A stretch of DNA of 22,361 bases from CAYZSU01 sp964480565 (GTDB lineage: Bacteria; UBA10199; 2-02-FULL-44-16; JAAZCA01): positions 1-22,361 of the forward strand of contig CAYZSU010000039.1 of NCBI GenBank assembly GCA_964480565.1. Reading direction: 5' to 3'. A program made the translations under genes and the position numbers. Every line of letters starts with the position of its first letter. The first letter of the stretch is position 1. The notes under the pieces were generated by a model. That model ran no database searches and had not been told where the DNA came from. It saw only the letters and a list, made by a program, of their open reading frames with translations. This document shows positions 1 to 9,147 of the stretch, in pieces.

Positions 1-116
1 ATGATGTGTTGATGCTTAAACGTCTATCGATTGGCTCAATCAAATTGGAAAATTTAACGCCTGGCACATGGCGGGATATTGATCAAAGTCAGATTAATTC
101 AATGCAGCAAAAATAG
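1..116 (+). CDS. Pseudouridine synthase (RsuA/RluB/E/F family), C-terminal end only
   Basis: An open frame enters from the left edge (first whole codon at 3) and stops at TAG 114-116. The 37 visible residues include LKRLSIGSIKLENLTPGTWR. The pattern of Leu-x-Arg, an IG pair, spaced leucines and a G-x-W-R close is typical of the extreme C-terminus of the RsuA/RluB/RluE/RluF rRNA pseudouridine synthases, which isomerise a uridine of 16S or 23S rRNA in the cytoplasm. The S4 and catalytic domains lie outside the window, so the subfamily and target base cannot be named. The gene converges on oppF with about 40 bases between stops, and I see no clear terminator between them. The assignment rests on a short motif only. 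Confidence 0.6.
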   Translation, partial: DVLMLKRLSIGSIKLENLTPGTWRDIDQSQINSMQQK

Positions 117-157
117 TGTGAACAATGTATTTATGTAGATTCCTTTAAAGAAACCCG

Positions 158-1156
158 TTACTTTTTCTTTTTGTCCTCTAAATGGCAGGAAATAAAGTGA
201 TCCCCGCCAATATTGCGTAAGTTGGGTTCTTTTGTGGTGCATCTGGGCATGGCATATGGACAACGTGTATGAAATCGGCATCCAGAAGGTGGGTTCAATG
301 GACTTGGCACATCACCTTCAAGTACAATTCGCTGACGCTGTGCTTCAATTTCTGGATCAGGAATAGGAATCGCACTTAAAAGAGCTTTAGTATATGGGTG
401 CTTGGGGTTTTCATAGATATATTTATGTGATGCAATTTCAACGATCTTACCCAAATACATCACTGCCACACGATCTGAAATATGACGAACTGCTGCTAAA
501 TCATGGGCAATAAATAAATAAGTGAGATTATAGCGGGTTTTTAAATCCGCTAAAAGATTTAAAATTTGAGCTTGAATGGACACATCCAGGGCGGAAATGG
601 GTTCATCTGCAATGATGAGCTTTGGTTTTAATGCCAGAGCTCTGGCTATGCCAATGCGCTGACGTTGGCCGCCTGAAAATTCATGTGCATAGCGGCGAAT
701 AAATTTTGGATTCATTCCAACCTCAGCCAAAAGTTGCTGTACTTGAGTTTCCAGTTCATTGCCCTTATATAAACCATATGTTTTTAGAGGCTCTGCAATA
801 ATACTACCTACAGTCATTCGTGGATTTAAACTAGCAAATGGATCTTGAAATATCATTTGAAAATTGCGTCGAAACTGTCTGAGCTCTTGAAATGATAGCT
901 TAGTGAGATCTGTACCTTCAAAAAAAACATTTCCATGAGTGGGTTCCTGGAGTTGCAGTATGGCACGGCCAGTGGTTGATTTACCACAGCCACTTTCACC
1001 AACAAGTCCCAATGTTTCACCCTGGCGAATCGAAAAAGAGACACCATCCACTGCTTTGACATGGGCCACTGTTTTTTTAATGAAAATCCCTTTTTCTATA
1101 GGGAAATGAACTTTTAGATCATCTATTTTAATTAAGTGCTTGTTTTGTTGGGTCAT
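158..1156 (-). CDS. oppF: Oligopeptide ABC transporter ATP-binding protein OppF
   Basis: This is one of the two cytoplasmic ATPases that power peptide import. The 332-residue protein has Walker A GESGCGKST at 53-61, the Q-loop FQDP at 103-106, the ABC signature SGGQRQR from 161, Walker B LIIADE at 180-185 and the H-loop His at 218. The C-terminal oligopeptide-transporter extension carries Cys 293, 299, 306 and 324, which matches the cysteine cluster seen in this transporter family. It is the last gene of the operon, 11 bases after oppD. OppF rather than OppD is chosen from the N-terminal VHFPI...VKAVDGVSF pattern, the CGKST Walker A and the gene order. Length is normal and I see no damage. 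Confidence 0.95.
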   Translation of the reverse strand: MTQQNKHLIKIDDLKVHFPIEKGIFIKKTVAHVKAVDGVSFSIRQGETLGLVGESGCGKSTTGRAILQLQEPTHGNVFFEGTDLTKLSFQELRQFRRNFQMIFQDPFASLNPRMTVGSIIAEPLKTYGLYKGNELETQVQQLLAEVGMNPKFIRRYAHEFSGGQRQRIGIARALALKPKLIIADEPISALDVSIQAQILNLLADLKTRYNLTYLFIAHDLAAVRHISDRVAVMYLGKIVEIASHKYIYENPKHPYTKALLSAIPIPDPEIEAQRQRIVLEGDVPSPLNPPSGCRFHTRCPYAMPRCTTKEPNLRNIGGDHFISCHLEDKKKK

Positions 1157-1167
1157 ATGTTATCTCA

Positions 1168-2151
1168 CTATTTGGCTGTTCTTATTTTATCGGCATGCCA
1201 ACAATGTGTGTAATGATCATTATTAAAGATTGTTTTTTCAGGGTACTTGTTTCGACATTTTTCTGTCGCATGATCACAGCGGAGTCTAAATGGGCAACCT
1301 GAAGGGATTTTTGTTAAATCAGGTGGTTGACCTTTAATCGGTAATAATTGGACTTTTTCCCGTTCATCAAGACGAGGTAATGACTTGAGCAATCCCTGAG
1401 TATAAGGATGAGATGGTTTTTTGAAGATATCTATTGTTTGTCCATATTCAATAATATTGCCTGCATACATTACTGCAATATGATCGCACATACCGGCAAC
1501 AACGCCCAAATCATGTGTAATAAGAATGACTGTTGTATCGAGTTCATTTCGAAGATCTCTAATTAAATCCAAAATCTGCGCTTGAATAGTCACATCCAAT
1601 GCAGTCGTGGGCTCATCTGCAATTAATAGCTTGGGTTGACATAGAAGTGCCATTGCAATCATTGCACGTTGACGCATGCCACCACTAAATTGATGCGGAT
1701 AATCATGGATACGCTTTCTGGCAGAGGGAATACCGACAAGGTCAAACATTTCTACAGCTTTTTCCAATGCTTGTTTGCGCGTCATATTATAATGTTCTTC
1801 AAGGACCTCAGTTAATTGAAGTGAAATGCGTAAAAATGGATTGAGCGATGTCATGGGATCTTGAAAAATCATGGATATTTGATTTCCGCGGAGTTTTGAC
1901 AGTTCATTTTCAGATAATTTTAATAAGTCGACATCATCGAATAGTGCCATGGTTCCTGTGACTTCACCTGGAGGCGTTGGAATGAGTCCCATAAGCGACA
2001 TAACTGTAACGCTTTTGCCACTGCCACTTTCACCGACAATACCCAAAGAGGCGCCTTTTTCTAGTTCAAAGCTGACACCATTAACTGCTCGAACTGTACC
2101 ATCAGGTGTATGAAAGACCGTGCGTAAATTTTCAACTCGAAGTAATGACAT
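1168..2151 (-). CDS. oppD: Oligopeptide ABC transporter ATP-binding protein OppD
   Basis: This is the partner ATPase of OppF. The 327 residues contain Walker A GESGSGKS at 40-47, Q-loop FQDP at 96-99, signature SGGMRQR at 156-162, Walker B LLIADE at 175-180 and H-loop His 213. The C-terminal domain has four cysteines (286, 292, 299, 317) at OppD/DppD-type spacing; related transporters are reported to bind an iron-sulfur cluster there. The SGGMRQR signature and the N-terminal FHTPDG segment are typical of OppD. It starts 9 bases after oppC, with only a weak ribosome site, so translational coupling is likely. ATPase motifs appear intact. Confidence 0.95.
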   Translation of the reverse strand: MSLLRVENLRTVFHTPDGTVRAVNGVSFELEKGASLGIVGESGSGKSVTVMSLMGLIPTPPGEVTGTMALFDDVDLLKLSENELSKLRGNQISMIFQDPMTSLNPFLRISLQLTEVLEEHYNMTRKQALEKAVEMFDLVGIPSARKRIHDYPHQFSGGMRQRAMIAMALLCQPKLLIADEPTTALDVTIQAQILDLIRDLRNELDTTVILITHDLGVVAGMCDHIAVMYAGNIIEYGQTIDIFKKPSHPYTQGLLKSLPRLDEREKVQLLPIKGQPPDLTKIPSGCPFRLRCDHATEKCRNKYPEKTIFNNDHYTHCWHADKIRTAK

Positions 2152-2160
2152 AGTGTATAC

Positions 2161-3150
2161 CTAGTTTTTCATGCGTGGGTCCAATGCATCGCGTAACCCA
2201 TCGCCAAGATAGTTCATTGCAAAAAGGAGCGAGGCCAATAATAGTCCTGGAAAAACAATTAACCAAGGATAGAGCTCCATTGCTTTCGCACCTTCAGATG
2301 CCAAGGACCCGAGGGATGTCATGGGTGCTTGGACACCTAACCCTAAGAAACTTAAAAATGCTTCTACCAAAATCACTCGGGGTACAGTTAGTGTTGTATA
2401 TACAATGATAGGTCCCAATGCATTAGGGATTAAATGTTTTAATATTATATTACGATTATTCACACCACAAGAAATAGCTGCTTCGACAAATTCTTTTTTT
2501 CGAATAGACATCACTTGACCACGTACAATACGTGACATTGTCAGCCATGAGACAAGACCAATAGCGGCAAATAATAAGATAATATTTCGGCCAAAAATAG
2601 TCATTACCACAATCACAAAAAACATATAAGGTAATGCATAAAGCACATCCACAAATCGCATCATGATTGTATCTATTTTTCCACCAAAATAACCAGCTGT
2701 TGCCCCCCAAAGTACACCAACAATAAAGCTGACGAGAGTTGCGCAAATACCCACTGCCATGGAAATGCGCAGCCCATATAAACATCGGCTAAATAAATCA
2801 CGCCCAAGTTCGTCTGTACCAAAAAAATAATCGAGGTTTGGGGCCACGTGAAGCACATCATAATTCTGCGTGTCCACTTCATAAGGAGCTATAAATGGGC
2901 CAATCAGTGCAATGATTACAATTAAAACAACATATATAGCACTGGCAATTGCCATTTTGTTTTTAAGTAATCGGCGCCATGCATCAGTCCATAAATTGGT
3001 GCCTTGTTCTAATTCAAGCTCAATTTCTTCTTCTTCCCGGCCATGTGGCATAAGCTCTACTTCTAACCGGTCTGTCATTGATTCTGTCATTGGATCATGT
3101 GGTTTTGGATCCGTGCCATCTTCAAATGCGATGACTTTTTTCTTAATCAT
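2161..3150 (-). CDS. oppC: Oligopeptide ABC transporter permease OppC
   Basis: Inner-membrane permease subunit, 329 residues. A hydrophilic, acidic N-terminal region (EEEEIELELEQ near 40-50) precedes the first membrane segment at about 67-89. The OppC/DppC hallmark FGTDELGRDLFSR follows, then further hydrophobic segments. A cytoplasmic coupling loop of the EAA type (EAAISCGVNNRNIILKHLIPN) should contact the ATPases. The C-terminus GDGLRDALDPRMKN is typical. The start overlaps the end of oppB by 8 bases (ATGATTAA), which indicates coupled translation. The N-terminal extension makes it somewhat longer than the roughly 300-residue enteric OppC. Confidence 0.95.
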   Translation of the reverse strand: MIKKKVIAFEDGTDPKPHDPMTESMTDRLEVELMPHGREEEEIELELEQGTNLWTDAWRRLLKNKMAIASAIYVVLIVIIALIGPFIAPYEVDTQNYDVLHVAPNLDYFFGTDELGRDLFSRCLYGLRISMAVGICATLVSFIVGVLWGATAGYFGGKIDTIMMRFVDVLYALPYMFFVIVVMTIFGRNIILLFAAIGLVSWLTMSRIVRGQVMSIRKKEFVEAAISCGVNNRNIILKHLIPNALGPIIVYTTLTVPRVILVEAFLSFLGLGVQAPMTSLGSLASEGAKAMELYPWLIVFPGLLLASLLFAMNYLGDGLRDALDPRMKN

Positions 3151-4063
3151 ATTTTACCCTTGGATCTATAAATGTATATGCAATGTCGACAACTAAATTA
3201 AAAAATAGAATGATCGCTGAAAAGAAAATAGTAAGCCCAAGTGTCATGGTATAATCTCTATTCAACGCACTTTGAACAAAATGTCGTCCAAGTCCTGGAA
3301 TATCAAATATTTTTTCTATTACAATAGAACCGCCCATCATAAATGCAGTAGCAGGTCCTAAATAAGTAATGACTGGTAATAAACCACCTTTGATCATATG
3401 ACGTCCAATGATCAGTCGTTCACGTAATCCCTTTGCGCGTGCGGTTCGAATAAAATCCTGTCGAACAACTTCCAACATGCCACCACGTGTTAAACGTGCG
3501 ATAGACGCGGCATAGATAGATCCCAATGTAATAGAGGGTAGTATATAATCCGTGGGCTTGTCCCATCCAGAAATCGGTAGCAAGTCAAGCTCAAGGCCAA
3601 AAAATAATTGTAGTAATGGTCCTAAAACAAAATTGGGAATGGATACACCCAGCATAGCAACACCCATCGCAATATAGTCCCAGCGGGTATTTTGCCGAAG
3701 TGCTGCAATAAGTCCTGTAAACACACCAATGGTAACGGCATAAATCAAGGAATAGCATGCGAGTCGAAATGTGACTGGAAAGCCAAGCTCAATGAATTCA
3801 TTGATAGTACGATTGGGGTATTTAAATGATGGCCCTAAATCGAGATGAAATACAATGCCACTTAGATATCGCCAGTACTGCTGGTATAGCGGTTCATCCA
3901 GGTGGTATTTTTTTTCAATATTGCGTTTGATTTCTGGAGGTAGTGGTTTTTCCGCATCAAATGGACCGCCTGGGGCAATTCGAATCATAAAAAAAGAAAT
4001 TGTCATGATTATCAATACAACTAGAATTGAACCAGTTAAACGTCTAAGAATAAATTGCAACAT
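3143..4063 (-). CDS. oppB: Oligopeptide ABC transporter permease OppB
   Basis: First gene of the operon and the second inner-membrane permease half. The 306 residues start with a membrane segment at about 10-28 followed by RIAPGGPFDAEK, a hallmark of enteric-type OppB. Further hydrophobic segments, the coupling loop RTARAKGLRERLIIGRHMIK and the C-terminus YTFIDPRVKYD fit the family. A GAGG ribosome site lies about 8 bases before the ATG. The gene is transcribed away from the oppA array across a 194-base shared intergenic region, so the permease and the binding proteins may share regulation. The operon itself contains no oppA, so the binding function must come from the divergent array or from elsewhere. 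Confidence 0.95.
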   Translation of the reverse strand: MLQFILRRLTGSILVVLIIMTISFFMIRIAPGGPFDAEKPLPPEIKRNIEKKYHLDEPLYQQYWRYLSGIVFHLDLGPSFKYPNRTINEFIELGFPVTFRLACYSLIYAVTIGVFTGLIAALRQNTRWDYIAMGVAMLGVSIPNFVLGPLLQLFFGLELDLLPISGWDKPTDYILPSITLGSIYAASIARLTRGGMLEVVRQDFIRTARAKGLRERLIIGRHMIKGGLLPVITYLGPATAFMMGGSIVIEKIFDIPGLGRHFVQSALNRDYTMTLGLTIFFSAIILFFNLVVDIAYTFIDPRVKYD

Positions 4064-4257
4064 GGTGTTGTCCTCTTATAATAGAGCATGAAAAAATCTC
4101 AAGTCATCTCTTTTCTTAGAAAACCGAGTATTTGTCAATAGTTAAGTGTTTATATTATAAACTTTTAAGTTTTAAAGTGATTTTTTTTAATTTTTTAAAT
4201 TCTTTCTTGCTTGTTAGTTAATAGAATTATAGTCAGGTATAAATACGGAGGTGTATA
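4064..4257. promoter_or_regulatory. Divergent intergenic region between oppB and the oppA array
   Basis: This AT-rich 194-base region must hold the signals for the minus-strand oppBCDF operon and probably for the first plus-strand oppA. On the plus strand TTGTCA at 4132-4137 sits 17 bases before TTATAA at 4155-4160 (15 before TATTAT), a possible weak promoter. Read on the minus strand, the same hexamer is TTGACA, but no good -10 follows at the usual spacing. A ribosome site GGAGGT at 4247-4252 precedes the oppA ATG at 4258. I see no convincing operator palindrome. The promoter assignment is inference from consensus matches. Confidence 0.35.
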
Positions 4258-5853
4258 ATGAAGCAATGGGCAGTTCTATTATTAGCAGTGTTTGCGGTAT
4301 CATGTCAGCAAGCCGGTGTAAATAAAGCGTTTGATAGCGATGTGATGAAAAAAGACAATGTATTAGAAAAAGTCTTTCATTTTGAAAATGTAAGTGAGCC
4401 AGAATATATTGATCCGGGTTTGATTGCAGATTCAAGTTCATCAAATATCGTAACAAACCTTTTTGAAGGATTAACTGGGTATGATATGAAGTCATTGAGC
4501 TCTAAGCCAGGTGTGGCCACGCATTGGAAGGTGAGTGCGGATAAAAAAACATATACATTTTATTTGCGAAAAAACGCCAAGTGGAGTGATGGCAAGTCTG
4601 TAACAGCGCATGACTTTGTGTATTCTTGGCAACGTGCGGTATCGCCGCAGTTGGCTTCTAGATATGCATTCATGATGTATTTCATCAAAAATGCCAAAGC
4701 AATCAGTTTGGGAAAAATTAAAGATATCACTCAGCTGGGCGTAAAGGCGGTTGATGACTATACATTGCAAGTGGAACTAAATCAGCCAGTGCCTTTCTTT
4801 GTATCACTGACCGCTTGGTATACCTATTATCCGGTGAGAAAAGATATTGTTGAGAAATACAAAGCGCGTTGGACGCGCCCAGAACATATTGTTAGTAATG
4901 GTTTTTTCAGCCTATCGGAATGGGTGCCAAATAAACAAATTTCTGTGGTAAAGAATGATCATTATTGGGATAAAAAAAATGTGCATTTGGATAAAGTCAT
5001 ATTTTATGCCATTACAGATAGGGAAACCGCTTTGAAATCCTATCTCAAAGGAAAGTTACATTTTGTTGAATCACCACCCAATGTGAAATTAAAAGTCTTG
5101 AGTAATCGCGATGATTTTTATGCGTCCCCGATGATCGGTACTTATTTTTTGGTTTTTAGTGTTGAAAAACCGCCGATGAATAATCAAAAATTCCGTCAGG
5201 CCTTATCTTATGCCATTGATAGAAAACAGCTGGTTAAAATTACAGGCAATGGCATTGCGGCAGCAAATCTGGTTCCAAAAGGGATTGGCGACTATGAGCC
5301 TGCACAGGGTAATGAATTTAATCCTGATAAGGCTAGGGCATTGCTAAAGGAGTCAGGTCTTGATGTTGCAAGCAAGATGCCTGAAATTACACTAATATAT
5401 AATACCAGTGAAAACCATAAAATGGTTTTGCAAATCATACAAAATATGTGGAAAAAGCACTTGGGCTTGAATGTGACACTGCATAATATGGAATGGAAAG
5501 TATTGCTAAAATTGCTTCAACTTCATGAATATCAGATATCTCGATTTTCATGGATCGGTGATTATGTGGATCCAAATACATTTTTGGAAATTTTCTTGAG
5601 TGATTCCAGCAGTAATTTTGCACAATGGAAAAATAAAGCCTATGATCAGCTTCTTCATAATGCCATGCATACAATGAACTCCAAAAAGAGAAATGAATTA
5701 TTTCATGAAGCGGAAGATCTATTGCTGCATGAGTCTCCAATAATTCCTATCTATACATATGTAAAAACATCATTGCTTTCAAAAAAGGTGACAGGTTTTT
5801 ATCATAATTTAATCGGATATCATGCGCTAAAAGGCGTCGATATCACTCAATAA
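4258..5853 (+). CDS. oppA: OppA-like peptide-binding lipoprotein, copy 1
   Basis: Solute-binding protein of the SBP_bac_5 (OppA) family, 531 residues, expected to capture peptides in the periplasm and pass them to OppBC. A short signal peptide ends in a lipobox with Cys16 (AVSC), so it should be lipid-anchored, with Gln at +2. Family landmarks are SEPEYIDPGL, AKWSDGKSVTAHDFVYSWQR, the NMEWKV strand and WIGDYVDPNTF, whose Asp435 matches the Asp that binds the peptide alpha-amino group in E. coli OppA. It has a strong GGAGGT ribosome site and is the first gene after the divergent region. Bases 4510-4569 are identical to 6149-6208 of copy 2. Length is normal and the frame is intact. Confidence 0.93.
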   Translation: MKQWAVLLLAVFAVSCQQAGVNKAFDSDVMKKDNVLEKVFHFENVSEPEYIDPGLIADSSSSNIVTNLFEGLTGYDMKSLSSKPGVATHWKVSADKKTYTFYLRKNAKWSDGKSVTAHDFVYSWQRAVSPQLASRYAFMMYFIKNAKAISLGKIKDITQLGVKAVDDYTLQVELNQPVPFFVSLTAWYTYYPVRKDIVEKYKARWTRPEHIVSNGFFSLSEWVPNKQISVVKNDHYWDKKNVHLDKVIFYAITDRETALKSYLKGKLHFVESPPNVKLKVLSNRDDFYASPMIGTYFLVFSVEKPPMNNQKFRQALSYAIDRKQLVKITGNGIAAANLVPKGIGDYEPAQGNEFNPDKARALLKESGLDVASKMPEITLIYNTSENHKMVLQIIQNMWKKHLGLNVTLHNMEWKVLLKLLQLHEYQISRFSWIGDYVDPNTFLEIFLSDSSSNFAQWKNKAYDQLLHNAMHTMNSKKRNELFHEAEDLLLHESPIIPIYTYVKTSLLSKKVTGFYHNLIGYHALKGVDITQ

Positions 5854-5893
5854 GATAAATTTTAAATGAGATTAACAGCTAAGGAGATCATCA

Positions 5894-7492
5894 ATGTCAT
5901 ATGTCTATCGAATTTTTTCAATAGTGATTGTATGTGCGCTGACAGTTGCGTGCAGTTCATCATCTATGCAACAGTCGCATGCCACTAAGGATACGCCAGC
6001 AACAGACAAAGTATTTCATTTTTCCAATGGTTCGGAGCCGGAATACTTGGACCCTGGTTTAATCTCTGATGCCGTATCCAGCAATGTTGTGATTAATTTA
6101 TTTGAAGGATTAACAGAGTACGATTCACAAACATTAGCGGTCAAGCCGGGTGTGGCCACGCATTGGAAGGTGAGTGCGGATAAAAAAACATATACATTTT
6201 ATTTGCGACAAAATGCCAAGTGGTCGGATGGCTCCAATCTCACTGCGCATGATTTTGTGTATTCTTGGCAGCGTGTATTAAAACCAGAAACAGCCTCCAA
6301 ATATGCATTTATTATGTATTTCATGAAAAATGCTAAAGCTATTAACCACGGCAAACAAGCGGATGTCACAAAACTAGGTGCAAAGGCTTTGGATGCCTAT
6401 ACATTGCAGGTGCAATTGGAGCATCCGGCACCTTTTTTTCCTGCCGTGGCAGGGTGGTATACCTATCGTCCGGTGAAAAAAGATATTGTGGAAAAATATA
6501 AAGAGAAGTGGACATTGCCAGAGCATTTTGTGGGCAATGGTTTTTTTAAATTGTCCGAGTGGATTCCACAAAAGCATATCGCTCTTGTTCGCAATGAACA
6601 TTATTGGGATAAAAAGAATGTGCATTTGGATAAAGTGATGTTTTATGCGCTTGAAGATCGTGAAACAGCTCTAAAGCAGTTTATGAAAGGGGATATTCAC
6701 TTTACCTATGATCCCCCACCTGTCAAATTGCCAACACTACGCACACATCCTGAATTTATGGAAACGCCATGTATGGCCAATTATTTGATTATTTTAAATA
6801 CAGAGGAAGCCCCTTTAGATAATAAAAAATTTCGTCAAGCCTTGGCCCATGCCATTGATCGCAAACAATTTGTAAAGATCATGAATCAAGGTGTAGCCAG
6901 TGCGAACTATACGCCGTTGGGTCTTGGGTCTTATGTGCCGCCCAAAGGCAATGAGTTTAATCCAGAAAAGGCACGAGCCTTGCTTAAAGATGCAGGGTTT
7001 GAATCCAATGACCAAATACCTGAAATTACTATGGTATACAATACCAAGGCCCAGCATAAAATGGCTATGGAGATTTTGCAAAATATGTGGAAACGTCATT
7101 TGGGCATTGAAGTAACATTGCAGAATATGGAATTTAAAGTGCTTATCAAACGTCAAAATAGCAAAGATTATCAAATATCCCGATTTGGGTGGTATGGCGA
7201 TTACTCCGATCCCAATACATTTTTGGAAATATTTTTAAGTGATTCTACAGGCAATCATACCAATTGGAAAAATGCCGAGTATGATGCATTGATTGCAAAG
7301 GCCATGCATGTCAGCGAGATAGATAAACGCAATAGGCTATACTATCAGGCGGAAAGTATTTTAATGGATGAATCGCCGGTTATTCCTATTTTTACAGTGA
7401 GTATGCCTGCTCTGTTAAGTAAAAAAATCTCTGGTTTCTATGGTAATGCGATGAGCTATTATCCTATGAAACATGTTAAGTTAGCGGATTAG
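5894..7492 (+). CDS. oppA: OppA-like peptide-binding lipoprotein, copy 2
   Basis: A 532-residue paralogue of copy 1, 40 bases downstream, with AAGGAG at 5881-5886 before the ATG. The signal peptide ends at Cys20 (LTVAC), followed by serines that probably form a tether; Ser is at +2. The core has SEPEYLDPGL, AKWSDGSNLTAHDFVYSWQR and WYGDYSDPNTF with Asp436 in the alpha-amino binding position. A Tyr takes the place of the Ile found just before the Gly in most other copies, one of many pocket-side differences between copies. The small gap suggests co-transcription with copy 1. It shares a 60-base identical tract with copy 1 at 6149-6208. The paralogue is intact; peptide preference cannot be read from the sequence. 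Confidence 0.93.
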   Translation: MSYVYRIFSIVIVCALTVACSSSSMQQSHATKDTPATDKVFHFSNGSEPEYLDPGLISDAVSSNVVINLFEGLTEYDSQTLAVKPGVATHWKVSADKKTYTFYLRQNAKWSDGSNLTAHDFVYSWQRVLKPETASKYAFIMYFMKNAKAINHGKQADVTKLGAKALDAYTLQVQLEHPAPFFPAVAGWYTYRPVKKDIVEKYKEKWTLPEHFVGNGFFKLSEWIPQKHIALVRNEHYWDKKNVHLDKVMFYALEDRETALKQFMKGDIHFTYDPPPVKLPTLRTHPEFMETPCMANYLIILNTEEAPLDNKKFRQALAHAIDRKQFVKIMNQGVASANYTPLGLGSYVPPKGNEFNPEKARALLKDAGFESNDQIPEITMVYNTKAQHKMAMEILQNMWKRHLGIEVTLQNMEFKVLIKRQNSKDYQISRFGWYGDYSDPNTFLEIFLSDSTGNHTNWKNAEYDALIAKAMHVSEIDKRNRLYYQAESILMDESPVIPIFTVSMPALLSKKISGFYGNAMSYYPMKHVKLAD

Positions 7493-7520
7493 TATTTTTA
7501 CAGGTCATGGAGAAATTATT

Positions 7521-9113
7521 ATGAAAACCATCGATAAAATTGCATGTATTATAATAATAATGTGTATGTTGGGATGCTCAGGTGCACCATCCAAATCTAG
7601 ATCGGCTTCAGAAGAAAATTTGCAGATATTGCATTATGCCAATCTGTCGGAGCCGGAATATTTGGATCCTGCAAAGATGTCCGATCAGGTATCCAGCAAT
7701 ATTGGGTTTAATACATTTGAAGGGCTCACAGATTTTGATCCCAAAACATTGAAACCCATTCCTGCAATTGCGACGCATTGGAAAGTTAGCAAGCAGGGGA
7801 AGGTCTATACATTTTACTTGCGACAAAATGCCAAGTGGTCGGATGGATCTAATGTCACTGCCCATGATTTTGTGTACTCCTGGCAGCGTGTTGTTGATCC
7901 AAAGACAGCATCTGGATATGCCTTTATTATGTACGATATAAAAAATGCAAAGGCGATCAATCATGGTAAGATAACGGACTTAACGAAGATGGGTGTGAGT
8001 GCTATTGATAATTATACATTGCGCGTGGAATTGGAATATTCAGTGCCGTATTTTCCGGAGTTAACCGCATGGTATACCTATCGTCCGGTAAAAAAAGAGG
8101 TTGTGGAAAAATATGCTGAGCGATGGACATTGCCGGAAAATTTTGTAGGCAATGGCTATTTTACCCTATCTGAATGGATTCCTCAAAAACAAATTACAGT
8201 GCTTAAAAATCCGCATTATTGGGATAAGGATAATGTACGCTTGGATAAGGTCATTTTTTATCCTATCGAGGATCAGGACACTGCATTAAAAAAATACCTA
8301 AAGGGCGAAGTTCATTATGTTCAAGATCTACCGGATATTAAATTAAATCAACTGCGTAAGCGTGACGATTATCATGAAGATGTTCAATTGGCTGTCTATC
8401 AAATCATACTTAATATGGCTCGGCCGGAATTTGCGGATAAAAAATTTCGCCAAGCATTGGCGCATTCCATTGATCGCAGGCAATTGGTGAAACTCATTAA
8501 CAAAGGGGTTGCCTCGGATACCTATATTCCAAAAGGCTTTCCAGATTATATCTATCCCAAAGGACTAGCATTTAACCCAGAAAAAGCGCGCGAACTACTC
8601 AAACAATCCGTTTATGGCGAGTCAACAGAGCCCATTACGTTGACCATATCCTATAATACGAGCAAGAACCATAAGCAGATTATGGAGATTCTTCAAAATA
8701 TGTGGAAGCGGCACTTGGGTATTGCAGTTAAAATGGTTAATATGGAGTGGAAAGTATTCCTAAAGATGCAGTCGAGTAAGGACTTTCAGATGTGTCGTTT
8801 TACATGGGCGGGGGATTATATGGATCCCAATACTTTTTTAAGTATTTATCGCAGTAATTCGGGTAGCAATTATATTTCATTTAATAATGCGACATATGAT
8901 TCATTATTGGATCACGCACAGCAAACGTTTGATAAGAAAAAACGCTATGCACTCTATAAGAAGGCAGAGGAAATTTTACTCGATGAATCAGGGATCATAC
9001 CGCTTTATTCCTATACAGGACCTTTCTTGTTGAGCAATGATGTTGTGGGTATTTATGGCAACTTATTGGATGTTCATCCATTGAAATCAGCATATTTAAA
9101 ACAACAGAAATAG
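7521..9113 (+). CDS. oppA: OppA-like peptide-binding lipoprotein, copy 3
   Basis: A 530-residue SBP_bac_5 lipoprotein, 28 bases after copy 2, with GGAG at 7509-7512. The lipobox MLGC gives lipidated Cys19 with Ser at +2. Family markers are SEPEYLDPAKM, AKWSDGSNVTAHDFVYSWQR, NMEWKV and WAGDYMDPNTF (Asp432). It differs from the others near the C-terminal lobe: the usual FLEIFLSDS becomes FLSIYRSNS, and the following W-K-N segment becomes SFNNATYD without the Trp. The loop near residue 270 (VQDLPDIKL) is also distinct. These changes lie in a region that helps shape the peptide site in the family, so altered specificity is plausible but inferred. The frame is intact. Confidence 0.92.
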   Translation: MKTIDKIACIIIIMCMLGCSGAPSKSRSASEENLQILHYANLSEPEYLDPAKMSDQVSSNIGFNTFEGLTDFDPKTLKPIPAIATHWKVSKQGKVYTFYLRQNAKWSDGSNVTAHDFVYSWQRVVDPKTASGYAFIMYDIKNAKAINHGKITDLTKMGVSAIDNYTLRVELEYSVPYFPELTAWYTYRPVKKEVVEKYAERWTLPENFVGNGYFTLSEWIPQKQITVLKNPHYWDKDNVRLDKVIFYPIEDQDTALKKYLKGEVHYVQDLPDIKLNQLRKRDDYHEDVQLAVYQIILNMARPEFADKKFRQALAHSIDRRQLVKLINKGVASDTYIPKGFPDYIYPKGLAFNPEKARELLKQSVYGESTEPITLTISYNTSKNHKQIMEILQNMWKRHLGIAVKMVNMEWKVFLKMQSSKDFQMCRFTWAGDYMDPNTFLSIYRSNSGSNYISFNNATYDSLLDHAQQTFDKKKRYALYKKAEEILLDESGIIPLYSYTGPFLLSNDVVGIYGNLLDVHPLKSAYLKQQK

Positions 9114-9147
9114 GTTGTTCAATTATCAATTATTTACTGGAGGACTT

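Noticed and set aside
2175..2785. Several open frames opposite or within oppC
   Set aside because: They are shadows of a strongly conserved permease gene and have no independent support.
4165..4200. Terminator-like pattern (ACTTT/AAAGT arms followed by T-runs) in the divergent region
   Set aside because: The stem is five AT-rich pairs and no plus-strand gene lies upstream to be terminated.
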